Positions 26,030 through 38,110 of a DNA stretch of 64,000 bases are shown here, one piece after another. The DNA is taken from the NCBI GenBank assembly GCA_028829895.1, contig CM054182.1:56404879-56468878 (forward strand). Reading direction: 5' to 3'. Within the stretch, counting starts at the first letter, position 1, and each line of letters opens with the position of its first letter. This DNA comes from Sinotaia quadrata (lineage: Eukaryota; Mollusca; Gastropoda; Architaenioglossa; Viviparidae). Both the position numbers and the translations under genes were made by a program. The notes beneath the pieces are model-generated. The model did no database searches, was not told the DNA's origin, and saw nothing but the letters and a program-made list of their open reading frames with translations.

Positions 26030-26495
26030 GTGTGATTTGAAGTGAGTGGCTGGAATGTTGCTATTTGGAGTGAGAGACTGGAATGTTGTGATTTGATGTG
26101 AGAGACTGGAGTGGTGTGATTTGAAGTGAGAGAATGGAGTGGTGTGATTTGAAGTGAGAGAATGGAGTGGTGTGATTTGAAGTGAGAGACTGGGGTGTTG
26201 TGATTTGATGTGAGAGACTGGAATGTTGCTATTTGGAGTGAGAGAATGGAGTGGTGTGATTTGAAGTGAGAGACTGGAGTGGTGTGATTTGAAGTGAGAG
26301 ACTGGGGTGTTGTGATTTGAAGTGAGAGACTGGGGTGTTGTGATTTGAAGTGAGAGACTGGAGTGGTGTGATTTGAAGTGGGAGACTGGAGTGGTGTGAT
26401 TTGAAGTGAGAGACTGGAGTGGTGTGACTTGAAGTGAGAGACTGGGGTGGTGTGACTTGAAGTGAGAGACTGGGGTGGTGTGACTTGAAGTGAGA
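26030..26495. repeat. 28-bp minisatellite in BMP intron 2
   Basis: About 16-17 units with GGTGTGATTTGAAGTGAGAG and GACTGGAGT; variants alternate between GAGTGGTG, GGGTGTTG and GAATGTTG. Three units give 84 bp, so all three frames of the - strand are stop-free, producing a Ser/His/Thr-rich 189-codon open frame with a 28-residue period. That frame has no start context, homology or splice support and is treated as an artefact. Confidence 0.95.
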
Positions 26496-27012
26496 GGATC
26501 ACGTAAGAGCTATTAATGAGGATTAAGAGAATACAAATTTTCGAAAAAGACATTATTAAAATAAAAATGTAAAGTTAATAAGCTATATGTGGTTGTGAGA
26601 GAGAGTGAGTATGTGTGTGTGAGAGTGAATGTGTGCATATTATATATATATATGACTGTGTGTGTGTTTGTTTGTTTGTTTGAACAAGTGTCTGCTAGAA
26701 GGAAATCTAAGACAAGTTTGTCAGCTGCGGGCAAAGAATGACAGTATCAAAAGAGCAATCGCCAATCACCGAGCTTCGCACCTGTTTCTGGGTCATATAG
26801 GGTCATCATTTGTATTCCCATCTTTACCCAACAAGACGGAATCACTTACCAAACTATATGGAGGTAGGGAAATTGGGGAAGCAACTTAATCCGAAACCGT
26901 TTGAGGAACTGAATCCGAAAGGGTCCAGCCGCAAGGCTGCATCTATCTATTTATTGGTGGCATGGCGCGGCCTGTGGTGTTGCTTATCTTCATCTCGAAC
27001 AGGAGATGAACA
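26496..27012. other. BMP intron 2 spacer
   Basis: Contains short GA/GT/TA-rich runs around 26590-26690. The overlapping ORFs at 26662-27016 show no recognisable domain. Confidence 0.5.
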
Positions 27013-27425
27013 GTAGTTATCATTGTGCACAGCATACCAGGAAAGCGGAATTGAACGGGAGGTATCATTGTGCACAGCATACCAGGAAAGCGGAATTGAA
27101 CGGGAGGTATCATTGTGCACAGCATGCCAGGAATGTTGTACATTATTATTTTTCTCTACCCATTAGTTGTACATTATTATTTTTCTCTACCCATTAGTTG
27201 TACATTATTTTTCTTTACGTGAAGGTACATCAGGTCTCTTTGAATTTAAAAATACCTCAAGTCTCTGAATTTAAAGATACATTAGATCTCTGTGCATTTA
27301 AGGATACATTATGTTTGTGTTAAATTATACATTCATTAGGTCGTGTAGACAAAGATACAATAAGCCTCTGTAGACTTAAAGATACATTAGTTCTCTGTGA
27401 AATTAGAGATTCATTCATCTTAAGA
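27013..27425. repeat. Three adjacent short tandem arrays
   Basis: At 27013-27130 a 45-bp unit with ATCATTGTGCACAGCATACC is repeated about 2.5 times. At 27131-27212 a 31-bp unit with TTGTACATTATTATTTTTCT is repeated about three times. At 27225-27425 a degenerate unit with GATACATTAG-TCTCTGTG is repeated about seven times. Three unrelated arrays lie back to back. Confidence 0.85.
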
Positions 27426-28499
<1,074 letters not shown>

Positions 28500-28765
28500 C
28501 TATTGTAACTGTCTTCTTCTGACTATTGTAACTCTCTTCTCTTGACTATTGTAACTATCTTCTCTTGACTATTGTAACTCTCTTCTCTTGACAATTGTAA
28601 CTCTCTTCTCTTGACTATTGTAACTCTCTTCTTTTGACTATTGTAACTCTTCTCTTGACTATTGTAACTCTCTTCTCTTGACCATTGTAACTCTCTTCTT
28701 TTGACTATTGTAACTCTCTTCTCTTGACTATTGTATAAGTCCATTTTCTTGACTATTGTAACTAT
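28500..28765. repeat. 23-bp minisatellite
   Basis: About eleven units of a sequence containing GACTATTGTAACTCTCTTCT. On the - strand it gives a Ser-Arg-Glu-rich open frame of no significance. Confidence 0.95.
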
Positions 28766-30129
28766 ATTCTCTCAGGCCTACCACTTTGTATTTTGAAGAT
28801 GCTTCAAAAGGTTCTCTGATGCCAATGGCACCTAGTTAATGGTTATGATATTTTTAATTAATTAATCATCCATAACTAATTACAAGTGATGAGAATCTTA
28901 ATTTATGCTATTAATAATTACTAAATATTAATTTTTGCTATTAATAATTATTATATCTATGCAGTCGTATATCCTAAAATACAACTCAACAAATAGTGTC
29001 AACACAAATCACAGGATAGTTCTTATCAGAGAACAAAAATTGAGTTATTAGAAATAAGCAAGATTTTTTTTTCCTCTTCATTATGTTTCCATGCTTGGTT
29101 TCAGCCCTAAACACATGTTTCCCCTAACTGTTCACAGCAGAATACTGAGGAGGATTTTTTTCTCTTGATTATGTATCCATGATGGTTCCAGCTCTAAATA
29201 CGTGTTTGCTCTCGCACGTATAATTCATTCTTGCTAGAAGCTTGCGCTCCTCCTCAGCCACATGGCTTCTACCGTCCAGAAATCACGTTTAAGTTGTAAG
29301 ATCAGCGTATATGTGCTTATCAGAGTCCATCTATCTGACATGTTGCCTGTTCAGCTTCTCTACAAAGTGGTCATGGACAAAATTGGAGACCATAGTAATT
29401 TTCAAGACGGTTCTTAAGACACACCACCTCCTGAACCCGAATAGAATTGTCTTTGTTATGTCACTGCCTACTCATTGTAAGCTGTCATCCTCTTATAACA
29501 GGTGCGTGCTCCTTTTGCACGGTATTGTGCTGTGTATAAATTTTGTATTATAATGTGCCTAGTGCTTCATGTTTAAAACTGAAGATTAAGATCTCTAATA
29601 CATAAATATTATTATTTTGTCAAGGGTAAAAGTATGTTTGTACGTATATGTGTGTGCGTGTGTGTGTTTATATGCGCGTGTTTGTGTGTGTATGTGCAAT
29701 TTTAATCGTATGAATATCTATACTTTCTTTTCGTCTTCAAACAAAAAATGTGCGTGACAAATCTGATTTAAAATTATGTGAACAGGAAACACATAAGCGC
29801 AAGTGTCAAATGGCGATGCCACACCAGATATCCTGAAAGGCGACCTAATCCATTGCTGCCTTAGGGACTCAACTAACTGTGATGTACGACTCTGAAGGCT
29901 CCTGGGGTCGAGTGTGGTTCAGAAGAATTAGGGTTCCTCTTCACTCAAGTACTCTTCCTCTGGCGTCTGTGACGTGTGCGCGCGTGCGACTGTTTAGAAC
30001 TAACGTAAGTATGAGGTCATCGAACCTATGCTAGTCACATATCTTTATTTCTATGCCAGTCAAATAAACTTTTCAAATAAGAAAAAGAAACTTCTGACAT
30101 TAAACCTACAAAATGAGGAGGCGATACTC
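28766..30129. other. BMP intron 2 spacer
   Basis: Mostly unique sequence with AT-rich palindromic stretches near 28860-28960 and a diverged duplication at 29060-29215 (TTTTTTTCTCTTGATTATGT-like and ACACATGTTT/ATACGTGTTT). A TG-rich run lies near 29640-29695. The ORF at 29311-29553 shows no domain. Confidence 0.5.
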
Positions 30130-31180
30130 AATGTATACAAAGTTTGAAACTATAGTCACGTGTCAGATAAGAATGGGCAAAAGAAGCATCGAGACAGTAA
30201 ATGCGTGAGTAAAAATGGACAGAAGGAACACGAATGATGGAAATGCGCAAAGATAACTTGAGATAGTGATGAGTAGAAATAATCTGCGAGATAGAAATGT
30301 CCGGAAGTAACGCGTCAAATAGTAATGCTCTGATGTAATGTGAAATAGTCATGTACAGAAAATTATGTGAAACAGTAATATGAAAAAGATAAGGTGTGCG
30401 GTAGTTTTGCTTAGAGGTTTATAAGAGATTTATGAGCAGAATATCCTGTCAGGTAGTATTGCACAGGAATGATGTGTGAAGTAGAGAGAAAGCAGAAATA
30501 ATGTGCAAAACAATAATGAGCATAAACAATATGTGATATAGTAACAAAAAGGATTAACGTACGATAGTAATGCGCAAAAAGTACAGCGTGCGATAATAAA
30601 GCGCTGAACGTGTAAGACAATATATACTAATAAGCAGAAGAAATAGAGTGAAATATTAAGTAACGTCAGAGAATAACTGAAATGATAAAAGAATGTCAGA
30701 TAGTAAAATGGGCAAATAACGCGTGAGATATTCATAGTCAAAGGTAACGTGAGAGATATTCATAGTCAAAGGTAACGTGAGAGATATTCATAGTCAGAGG
30801 TAACGTGAGAGATATTCATAGTCAGAGGTAACGTGAGATATATTCATAGTCAGAGGTAACGTGAGAGATATTCATAGTCAGAGGTAACGTGAGAGATATT
30901 TATAGTCAGAGGTAACGTGAGAGATATTTATAGTCAGAGGTAACGTGAGAGATATTCATAGTCAAAGGTAACGTGAGAGATATTTATAGTCAGAGGTAAC
31001 GTGAGAGATATTTATAGTCAGAGGTAACGTGAGAGACATTTATAGTCAGAGGTAACGTGAGATATATTCATAGTCAGAGGTAACGTGAGAGATATTTATA
31101 GTCAGAGGTAACGTGAGAGATATTTATAGTCAGAGGTAACGTGAGAGATATTCATAGTCAAAGGTAACGTGAGAGATGTT
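30130..31180. repeat. 28-bp minisatellite with eroded flank and homogeneous core
   Basis: From about 30690 to 31180 the unit containing GGTAACGTGAGAGATATTCA and TAGTCAGA repeats about 17 times with few variants (TTCATAG/TTTATAG, CAAAGG/CAGAGG). From 30130 to 30690 the same words (GTAACGTG, GAGATAGTAATG, GCGCA-AAA) recur at similar spacing but heavily diverged. Together they give about 1.05 kb of one array family. Confidence 0.88.
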
Positions 31181-32758
31181 TGAAAGAAGGGATAAGCGAT
31201 GACAACGAAAGCAGTCATACCGTTACATAGACACTATAAGCATTACTTCTACTAACTCCAAGATAGGTGTTTGTCTGTCTGCAAGATCAGCAAGAGTTTC
31301 AATCTTCCAGAACTCCCATTAGACCACCACTAATAGTAACTTTCCAGGCAGGGACAGCATTCAATTCGCAGAGTGCAATGTGGTGCAGCCAAAGGCTCCA
31401 TAGCCTCACGTGTAACACGTATAATTTCACATAACTTAGATGAACTTAGTTAAGTAACCTGAACTTGTAACGCCTACAGGGCGTTAAATACAGGTGACGA
31501 AGTCCCACTTGAGAAGCACAAGTTGTTCGCTGAATCAGCAAATTTCGCGTTTAGCACATATAAATTAATTGAGTGATTCGTTGCCTTCTCTCCCTCTGTA
31601 AGTGGCCATTCCTAGATTTCTTTGATGTGCAAGACTATTTACATGAAATATGTCAGATGCTTTTTAGTTAAGAATGAATAAACACTTTTTGCGCCAACTA
31701 GCGTGGTCACAGACAGCTTTAAAATCTTTTACATTCTTACAAAATGGCACCAAATTAGTTAACGTCAACTGTGTTGAGACTTTTCTCCGAATAATTTTGT
31801 ATAGAGCGATAACATGATGGGTGCATTAAGCGAAGGTTTACAAACTCAAGCTTCAGAGGTCTGGGAATTTAGGAGGGTGATATTGAGTTAAGGTTGTGTT
31901 TTCTCAGACTGCACATTTGTACATCTTGAAAAACGCTAGCGACGTTTTTGGTTGGATTCCCTGTAAACTGCACTCAAAAGTTTTTCATTTCCGGGTTTAC
32001 TATATTTCAGAAATATAACCGGTTAACACTCTATAATATAATGTTAGTGTGGTGCGTGTATGTGTGGCGGGGGGGGGGTTGAAGATTGTTGGAGATTTTT
32101 AACTGTCTGTGATTAAAATTTCTGTTGCATGGAATAGCAAGTGAACTATTTCTTTTAATATTTAAGATGAGAAAAGAAAAGACATGGGAAGACAGAGTGG
32201 GCGGGACAAAAGCAAAGCTAAAAATCCGATATTATAAAGTGAGAATGTGTATATCATGTTTAGTGATTATCAACTATGCATGAGGTGAATAATTCATGAC
32301 CAAAAACAATAGTCTTCATTTTGATGACAAAATCTAAATTAAAAATGAAACCATGAAACTCTGACTGAATTGGACGGGTTGGGGGTAGGGCAGCAACAAG
32401 AGAAAGTATTTTAAGTGAAATGTATTCATTTATGTGCTTCAAGAGTTGTCGGCGCTGTTGCTGCCTCGAACTCGCGAACACCATACCTACAGATACACGA
32501 TTCCTCTCCATGTGAACTTTCAGGACGCAATCACTCTGCAGCATACTATTATGTAAACATCTACCACTATTTCGATCAAAAGAAACTGTTGCCAGCTCTG
32601 ATGTCGACATTTAATTTTCTGAGTTTCTCTGCTGCGGGAAAAACAAGTGAGGGAGATGGAGACAGGGAAAGACAGCACAAGACTCCATTCAGTAACATCA
32701 GCTCTATCTCTCTTCTACCGCCCCCCCCCCCCCTTCCAATTTCCGTTGAAATATAGTC
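31181..32758. other. BMP intron 2, exon 2-proximal part
   Basis: Unique sequence with G runs near 32070 and C runs near 32722. The ORFs at 32260-32756 overlap intron sequence and show no known domain; one is a read-through of BMP exon 2 past its donor. Confidence 0.5.
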
Positions 32759-32760
32759 AA

Positions 32761-32852
<92 letters not shown>

Positions 32853-32853
32853 A
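32759..32853. repeat. (GAAA)n microsatellite abutting the BMP exon 2 splice donor
   Basis: About 24 units. On the transcribed (-) strand it is a (CTTT)n tract that begins at about intron position +5, directly after the donor GTGGTT. Translating through it gives Phe-Leu-Ser repeats, which are an artefact of reading past the donor. Confidence 0.97.
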
Positions 32854-32857
32854 CCAC

Positions 32858-33681
32858 CTGATAGCCTGGAGGAGCAATTATCCACTGGTGCCAATTGATT
32901 TCCTGGAAGTCTACATACAACTGTTTACGCCGGCAGCTATTCCTTTTCACACGTTGCGGTTTTTCCCTTCGTTCTCTAGACAATACGTCACTTCCATTAG
33001 CAAACTTCGCTGACGTATACTCTTCATGCGGCTGATGTGACGAGTTGCGTCTTTTCCTTCCAGAACTCAGCATTTCGGCCGCTCCCAGTATTTCTTTATC
33101 AGTACCATGGTACTCATCCACAATGTCTGAATCCTCCACACCGGCTTCATGGATGATCAGGTTATGTAGCTCCCTCTGCCGCTTTCGACGGACATCGCGC
33201 GAGAACACCACGAGTAGCGGCCCTTCGTTATGCTCGGGGTCAACGTCAATGTCAACTTTAACCACCGGCTGCTCGTGACTCTCGCTCACCTGGAACACGC
33301 TGGAGATGGTGACCTCTAGGACCTGCACTCCATCCCCTATCTCGTCCGTCTTCCGCCACGTCCCGACCCACCGTCTCACCACTTCCGTCACGTCAAAGGC
33401 CTCCCAGCCACTGGAACTGCCATAGACGTGGCGCCAGGTGATTGGTTCGCTGTGGCGCGCGCTCAAGCCTTCGTGCACTGTCACCAGACGGTCCACTCCC
33501 ACGTACGTGTTCCGGTCTCGCGCCACGAGCGTGTAGAGTCGCAGTTCAGCGCGTGCGACCTCCTCACCCGGTGAGAGGCTGGTGATGTTGAAGACGAGTG
33601 TATGATAACGAGTTTCGATCCCCGCTAGCTGGCCTTCTTCGTGTTCAGTATACTGTGAACTTGACTGATCCATGGTTGGCT
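32858..33681 (-). CDS. BMP9/BMP10-like ligand, exon 2 (prodomain, furin site, start of mature ligand)
   Basis: Encodes residues 213-486 and completes split codon 212 (Glu). It carries the arm of the latency prodomain: [31 protein letters not shown] and [15 protein letters not shown] are typical TGF-beta propeptide blocks. Several basic cleavage motifs follow (GRKRR, RERR, RVKR). The last leaves a mature start at Asn459, so the mature chain is 105 residues. [20 protein letters not shown] and IIAPPGYQ begin the cystine-knot domain with Cys 1 of 7. N-glycosylation sequons are visible (NIT, NSS, NGS). The acceptor is TTTCATTTTAG|AG and the donor CAG|GTGGTT, a weak donor next to a GAAA array. Phase 1 in and phase 0 out agree with exons 1 and 3. 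An in-frame ATG four codons in is not the start. Confidence 0.95.
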
Positions 33682-35514
33682 CTAAAATGAAAGAAATGTT
33701 TTAGTAAATCAGTAAATTATTATAGAAATAATAAAATTGATAAAAATCAGAAGACAGGGAGTAAACAAAAATATCATAATCAATCGAAAGTAAAATGGTT
33801 GTAATAGAAACATGATGCATAACAAAATTATTAATCCGGGAATGAGAAACTGAATTTTATTCATACGTATACTGGGGAAAGAGAAGAATTTTATTTACTT
33901 GATGAAAATGAAAGGGATACGAAATTTCTGCAATACCAAAATAAAACAAAATAGACTGAGAGAAATATTCCCAGAGTTTCAGATACATATAACAAGTCTC
34001 CCTATAGGCATAGGTACTCATTGTTCATGTACTTTTCTGAAGTGTGTGAAGAGTGAAAACCGGAAAAGATAGCATCTTAGATGTGCTGAGTGAGTGAGTG
34101 AGTGAGTGAGTGAGTGAGTGAGTGAGTGAGTGAGTGAGTGAGTGAGTGAGTGAGTGAGTGAGTGAGTAGGAAGATGGAGTTTTCTCAATCCATACAGCCC
34201 TTGGCTCCAGATTATTGATCATCGCCCCGACTGTAAAATGCTCTTATAGCTTTTAATAATTACTAATGCTAATAAAATTCTCAAAATTTATTTTATTTTC
34301 TTTCATAGTTTTATTAATGGATTGGTTGACAGAATGGTAATTCAGTCACTGACAAACTTATTTACTGATTCAAAGCCATTTGAATTAAGTGATTCATCAA
34401 GCAGTTAATAATTCACTGTTTATTCTCGTTTTCTAAGCCAACGAATAACCATGAGCTTTTATTAGTACCAGAAATATTTAAGCCGTGTGTCATCATCAGC
34501 AAGGTGTGCTGTTATCGCGTCATTATTGGGTACTAGTCTGTTGCTAGCCTCTGGCACCAATGCCATATTTCATGATACGTATCTGGGTCACGTTTGTAGG
34601 TAATGGCGCGTGACTTGGTCTTTGAGATAATCACGGCTTAAGGATAACATCGTATAAATGTTCAGAAACAGGATAGACCAGCTGTCTTTTTATTATTATG
34701 ATAATGGTGGTGGTGTAGGAGACGGCGGCGATGATGATGGTGAGAAAGGTGGGGGTGGGTTACTTCTTCGCCTTGTTACTTTTTAAAATGTTATTCCTAT
34801 TGATGGTCCATAGTAAGCAATTGTTTGAAGATGTGAATAAAACTTTTCTACTTTGTGTCTTCGTAAATGCATTAATTTTATTTGAAGATCAAGACATTTA
34901 GAGGAAGGGAGTGGTAAACCCGCTTTAAAACAGCAGGAAGCTAACTGAATGAAAAGAAATCTGAATGAAGGTGCTATGTCTGGTACACGAAAAATACTGA
35001 ATTTATAAGCGTTCAAGAGGGCAATGCTTTAAAATGCTCAAATGGATGAAGACTGCATTATTTAGTGTTCGTGACGATAATATTATAGAAAGTAATATTG
35101 AAAACATTAAGAAAACAACTCAAGACAGTCGGCTAGGTTCAAGAAAGTTTTAGAGCAGTTACGCAGACCATAGCTTGCAAGCATTCCATAGAGTGAGTGA
35201 TCTTTTAAACAGTCAAGTAGACGAAGTTGAAAAGAGTTCCTGTACAGCAATGGTCTGCAATTATATTAGTAAATGATGATGACAAAATTCGTGATTCCAT
35301 CTTTCCAGTCACTGGACAGTGATTTGATCTTTGCCATCCAGTTTTCATCAATACTTTTTAAATATTGTATTTAGTGATTCCATAATTGATTCTCCATGTT
35401 TTTTTACATTCTGTCATTCAAGCTTTTTCTGTCTTTTGCAAGTCTTCTATGTCTTTTGCTATTTAGTCTTCCATTATATTTTTTGTTTGTTTCTGTATTT
35501 AGTAATCCAGTAAA
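33682..35514. other. BMP intron 1, exon 2-proximal part
   Basis: AT-rich unique sequence, with a tetranucleotide array at 34087-34167 listed separately. No recognised coding sequence. Confidence 0.5.
34087..34167. repeat. (GAGT)n microsatellite
   Basis: About 20 GAGT units, uninterrupted. Confidence 0.97.
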
Positions 35515-35919
35515 TCATTCACCCATGTGTTTATTCAAAGCCTGATATTCTCATGTGTTTATTCAAAGCCTGATGTTTTCATGTATTTATTCATGGCCTA
35601 ATGTTCTCATGTATTTATTCATGGCCTAATATTATCATGTATTTATTCATGGCCTAATGATATCATGTATTTATTTGTAGCCTGATGTTATCATGTATTT
35701 ATTCATAGCCTGATGTTATATTTTTATTCATGGCCTAATGTTATGTATTTATTCATGGCCTAATGTTATCATGTATTTATTCATGGTCTAATGTTATCAT
35801 GTATTTATTCATAGCCTAATGTTCTCACGTGTTTATTCATAGCCTGTTGTCCACGTGTGTTTATTCATAGCCTGATGTTCTCATGTGTTTGTGTGTGTGT
35901 GTGTGCGCGCGCGCGCGCT
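35515..35919. repeat. 28-bp minisatellite ending in a TG/CG run
   Basis: About 13 units with TCATGTATTTATTCATGGCC and TAATGTT. The array ends in an alternating purine-pyrimidine run at about 35887-35919 (TGTGTG then CGCGCG), a classical Z-DNA-prone pattern. Confidence 0.92.
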
Positions 35920-37364
35920 TAATCTTTTAGATATAATTGTGGTTTGCAGATACAGTTACAACCAAAAGTGTATGGGAGGGATGTGGGGTGGGAGTGAGAA
36001 GAGGGAGAACAGAGACTACTACAAAGAAAATAATGTTACTAAAAGCAAAGAGAAGAAAATATAATATAAAATAATCATTAATTAGAAAATCTTTATCCTA
36101 AATTGCCCATTAGACTTCGAGTTTATCTCCAGAACCTTGGAGCAATTCTAACTGATTCTGGTGTGGCGGTGAGCGTAGATTGCTCTGTTACCAGCGCGAA
36201 AATATTATGGAAATAACTTTTTGGCACATCGGAAGACTTGACGCTCTGCTATCATTAATTCTGTTTGGGAGTCGTGCTTTTGGTAGGGGCTGTGGTTCCT
36301 ATGACGTTGGCGACTGAAAACTGTTATAAATAAATAATTTCCGGAATCGTGTTTCAGGAAGACAGACAATAGATCAGTCGAGACAGATGGATGATACCTG
36401 CCGAAAATAGCGCACGCTCAGTGGCGTATAAATAGAGACATCCAACACTCACGATAGAAATCTACCTTTTTCACCAGCAGGCTTCCGGTATGGAAAGGCG
36501 GTGCTTGACAGTCCACTGGAATTCAACGAAGCGTGGTAAAAGAGAATAAGATAAGAGACTATCGCCCAAAGCTGGCGTGCCCGAAAAGGGAGTCTGTGTA
36601 ATTTATGTCACTTTCAGGATCAAATATAAGTTTGCAATATCACACCCTGGTACAACACTGACAAACATGCACTCAGTCAAATATTCAGTATGCAAACTAT
36701 AGCTTCCTTTCGTCCAAAGAGACAAAAGTGCGGCAGAAGGACAGCCGGGTCTATTTTAAAATCGGTACGTGCACGCGAACGTAAAATCATAAACAAAATT
36801 AGAAAGAAGTAACATGTTGGCTAGGAGGCCTCGACTTAGCATCATATAACACCCCCCGTATCATATCAGTATGTCAGTGCGTTGTTTCTCTGGATCGGAG
36901 AATACTGTTTTAATTCCTTAACACTGAGGGAAGTGTTCCAGACTTCTACAACAGCACCTGTTTGCCGGCCCCAGAGCCATCGAACGGAATTGTAGGCGTG
37001 GTAATGGCGATAAAACGGGCTCGGTAATCATAATCCGGAATGATAAAGCGCCGCACGGCTTTGGGAGGACCCAGATTGCTAATTGGCTGGATTGTGCGAC
37101 GGCGCACGTGCACTTATGCTATTTTTATTCGACCTCATTGGAAGTGGTTTTCTCTATATAACTATGCAATTGATTGCCGACTGGGCGGGCGTCACTTTCA
37201 TTGAACCTTCCCTGTAAGAGCTACTGACACTTAAAATATATTTTTATCGGCTTTCTTTTGGGGAGCTTGGTGTCTGTTTCGTCCTTATCTGTTTGGCTAT
37301 TAAAATCGTGGGCTTTCTCTTGTCCCTCACGCCACTGCTGGATGGCTCGGCTCCAGGCTGTTTG
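35920..37364. other. BMP intron 1, repeat-poor block
   Basis: This block has no tandem repeats and seems less AT-rich than its surroundings, with several CpG-containing words near 36960-37130 (for example GGCGCACGTGCAC, which contains a CACGTG E-box). I see no convincing exon. It could hold intronic regulatory DNA or an alternative 5' exon, but nothing in the sequence proves that. Confidence 0.35.
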
Positions 37365-38000
37365 CTCTCATATTGTCAGTGACCCAGGAAACTTCGGATT
37401 GCCAGTGACCCAAGCAAATTCGATTTGTCTCATATAACCTTTGATTGCCACTGGCCCAAGTAAATCCGTCCTGTCAACAATCTATGTAAAACCGTGCTGT
37501 CAATGACCCATGTAAAATCGTGCTGCCAACAATCCATGTAAAACTGTGCTGTCAATGACCCATGTAAAATCGTCCTGTCAATGACCCAAATAAAATTGTC
37601 TTGTCAACAATCCATGTGAAATCATCCTTTCAACAATCTATATAAAATCGTCCTGTCAACAATCCATGTAAAATCATCCTGTCAATGACCCATGTAAAAT
37701 CGTGGTGTCAAAAAACCCATAAAAATTCGTACTGTCAACAGTGCAGGTAAATTCATGCAGTCATCGAACGATCCACGTAAATTCGTGCTGTCAACAATCC
37801 ATTAAATTCGAACTGTCAACAATTCACATAAATTCGTATTGACAACAATCCATGTAAATTCGTACTGTCAACAATTCACATAAATTCGTATTGACAACAA
37901 TCCATATAAATTCGTACTGTCAACAATTCACATAAATTCGTATTGACAACAATCCATGTAAATTCGTACTGTCAACGATTCAGTTAAATTCGTGTGTAAG
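37365..38000. repeat. About 26-bp degenerate minisatellite, partly higher-order
   Basis: Units contain CATGTAAA-TCGT, CTGTCAA and CAATCCA. Between about 37795 and 37985 two 26-bp variants alternate (AACAATTCACATAAATTCGT and AACAATCCATGTAAATTCGT) to form a 52-bp higher-order unit. Confidence 0.88.
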
Positions 38001-38110
38001 AGACCCATGTAATAGTTGTTAAATGCTACATGATGATATGAAAGTTGAAATTAGTTGTTAAATGCTACATGCTGATATGAAAGTTGAAATTAGTTGTTAA
38101 ATGCTACCAA
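38001..38110. repeat. About 39-bp tandem repeat, 2.5 units
   Basis: TAGTTGTTAAATGCTACATG occurs in successive copies with ATATGAAAGTTGAAAT, directly after the 26-bp array. Confidence 0.9.

Noticed and set aside
32576..33673. A 365-codon minus-strand ORF as a single-exon protein with a Phe-Leu-Ser repeat
   Set aside because: The first 272 codons are BMP exon 2; the rest is read-through past the CAG|GTGGTT donor into the GAAA microsatellite and intron. The splice phases to exons 1 and 3 match perfectly, so the repeat tail is not coding.
36960..37130. A CpG-island promoter in BMP intron 1
   Set aside because: The stretch is only somewhat less AT-rich than its surroundings and has no TATA box, initiator or open exon; kept only as a low-score observation.
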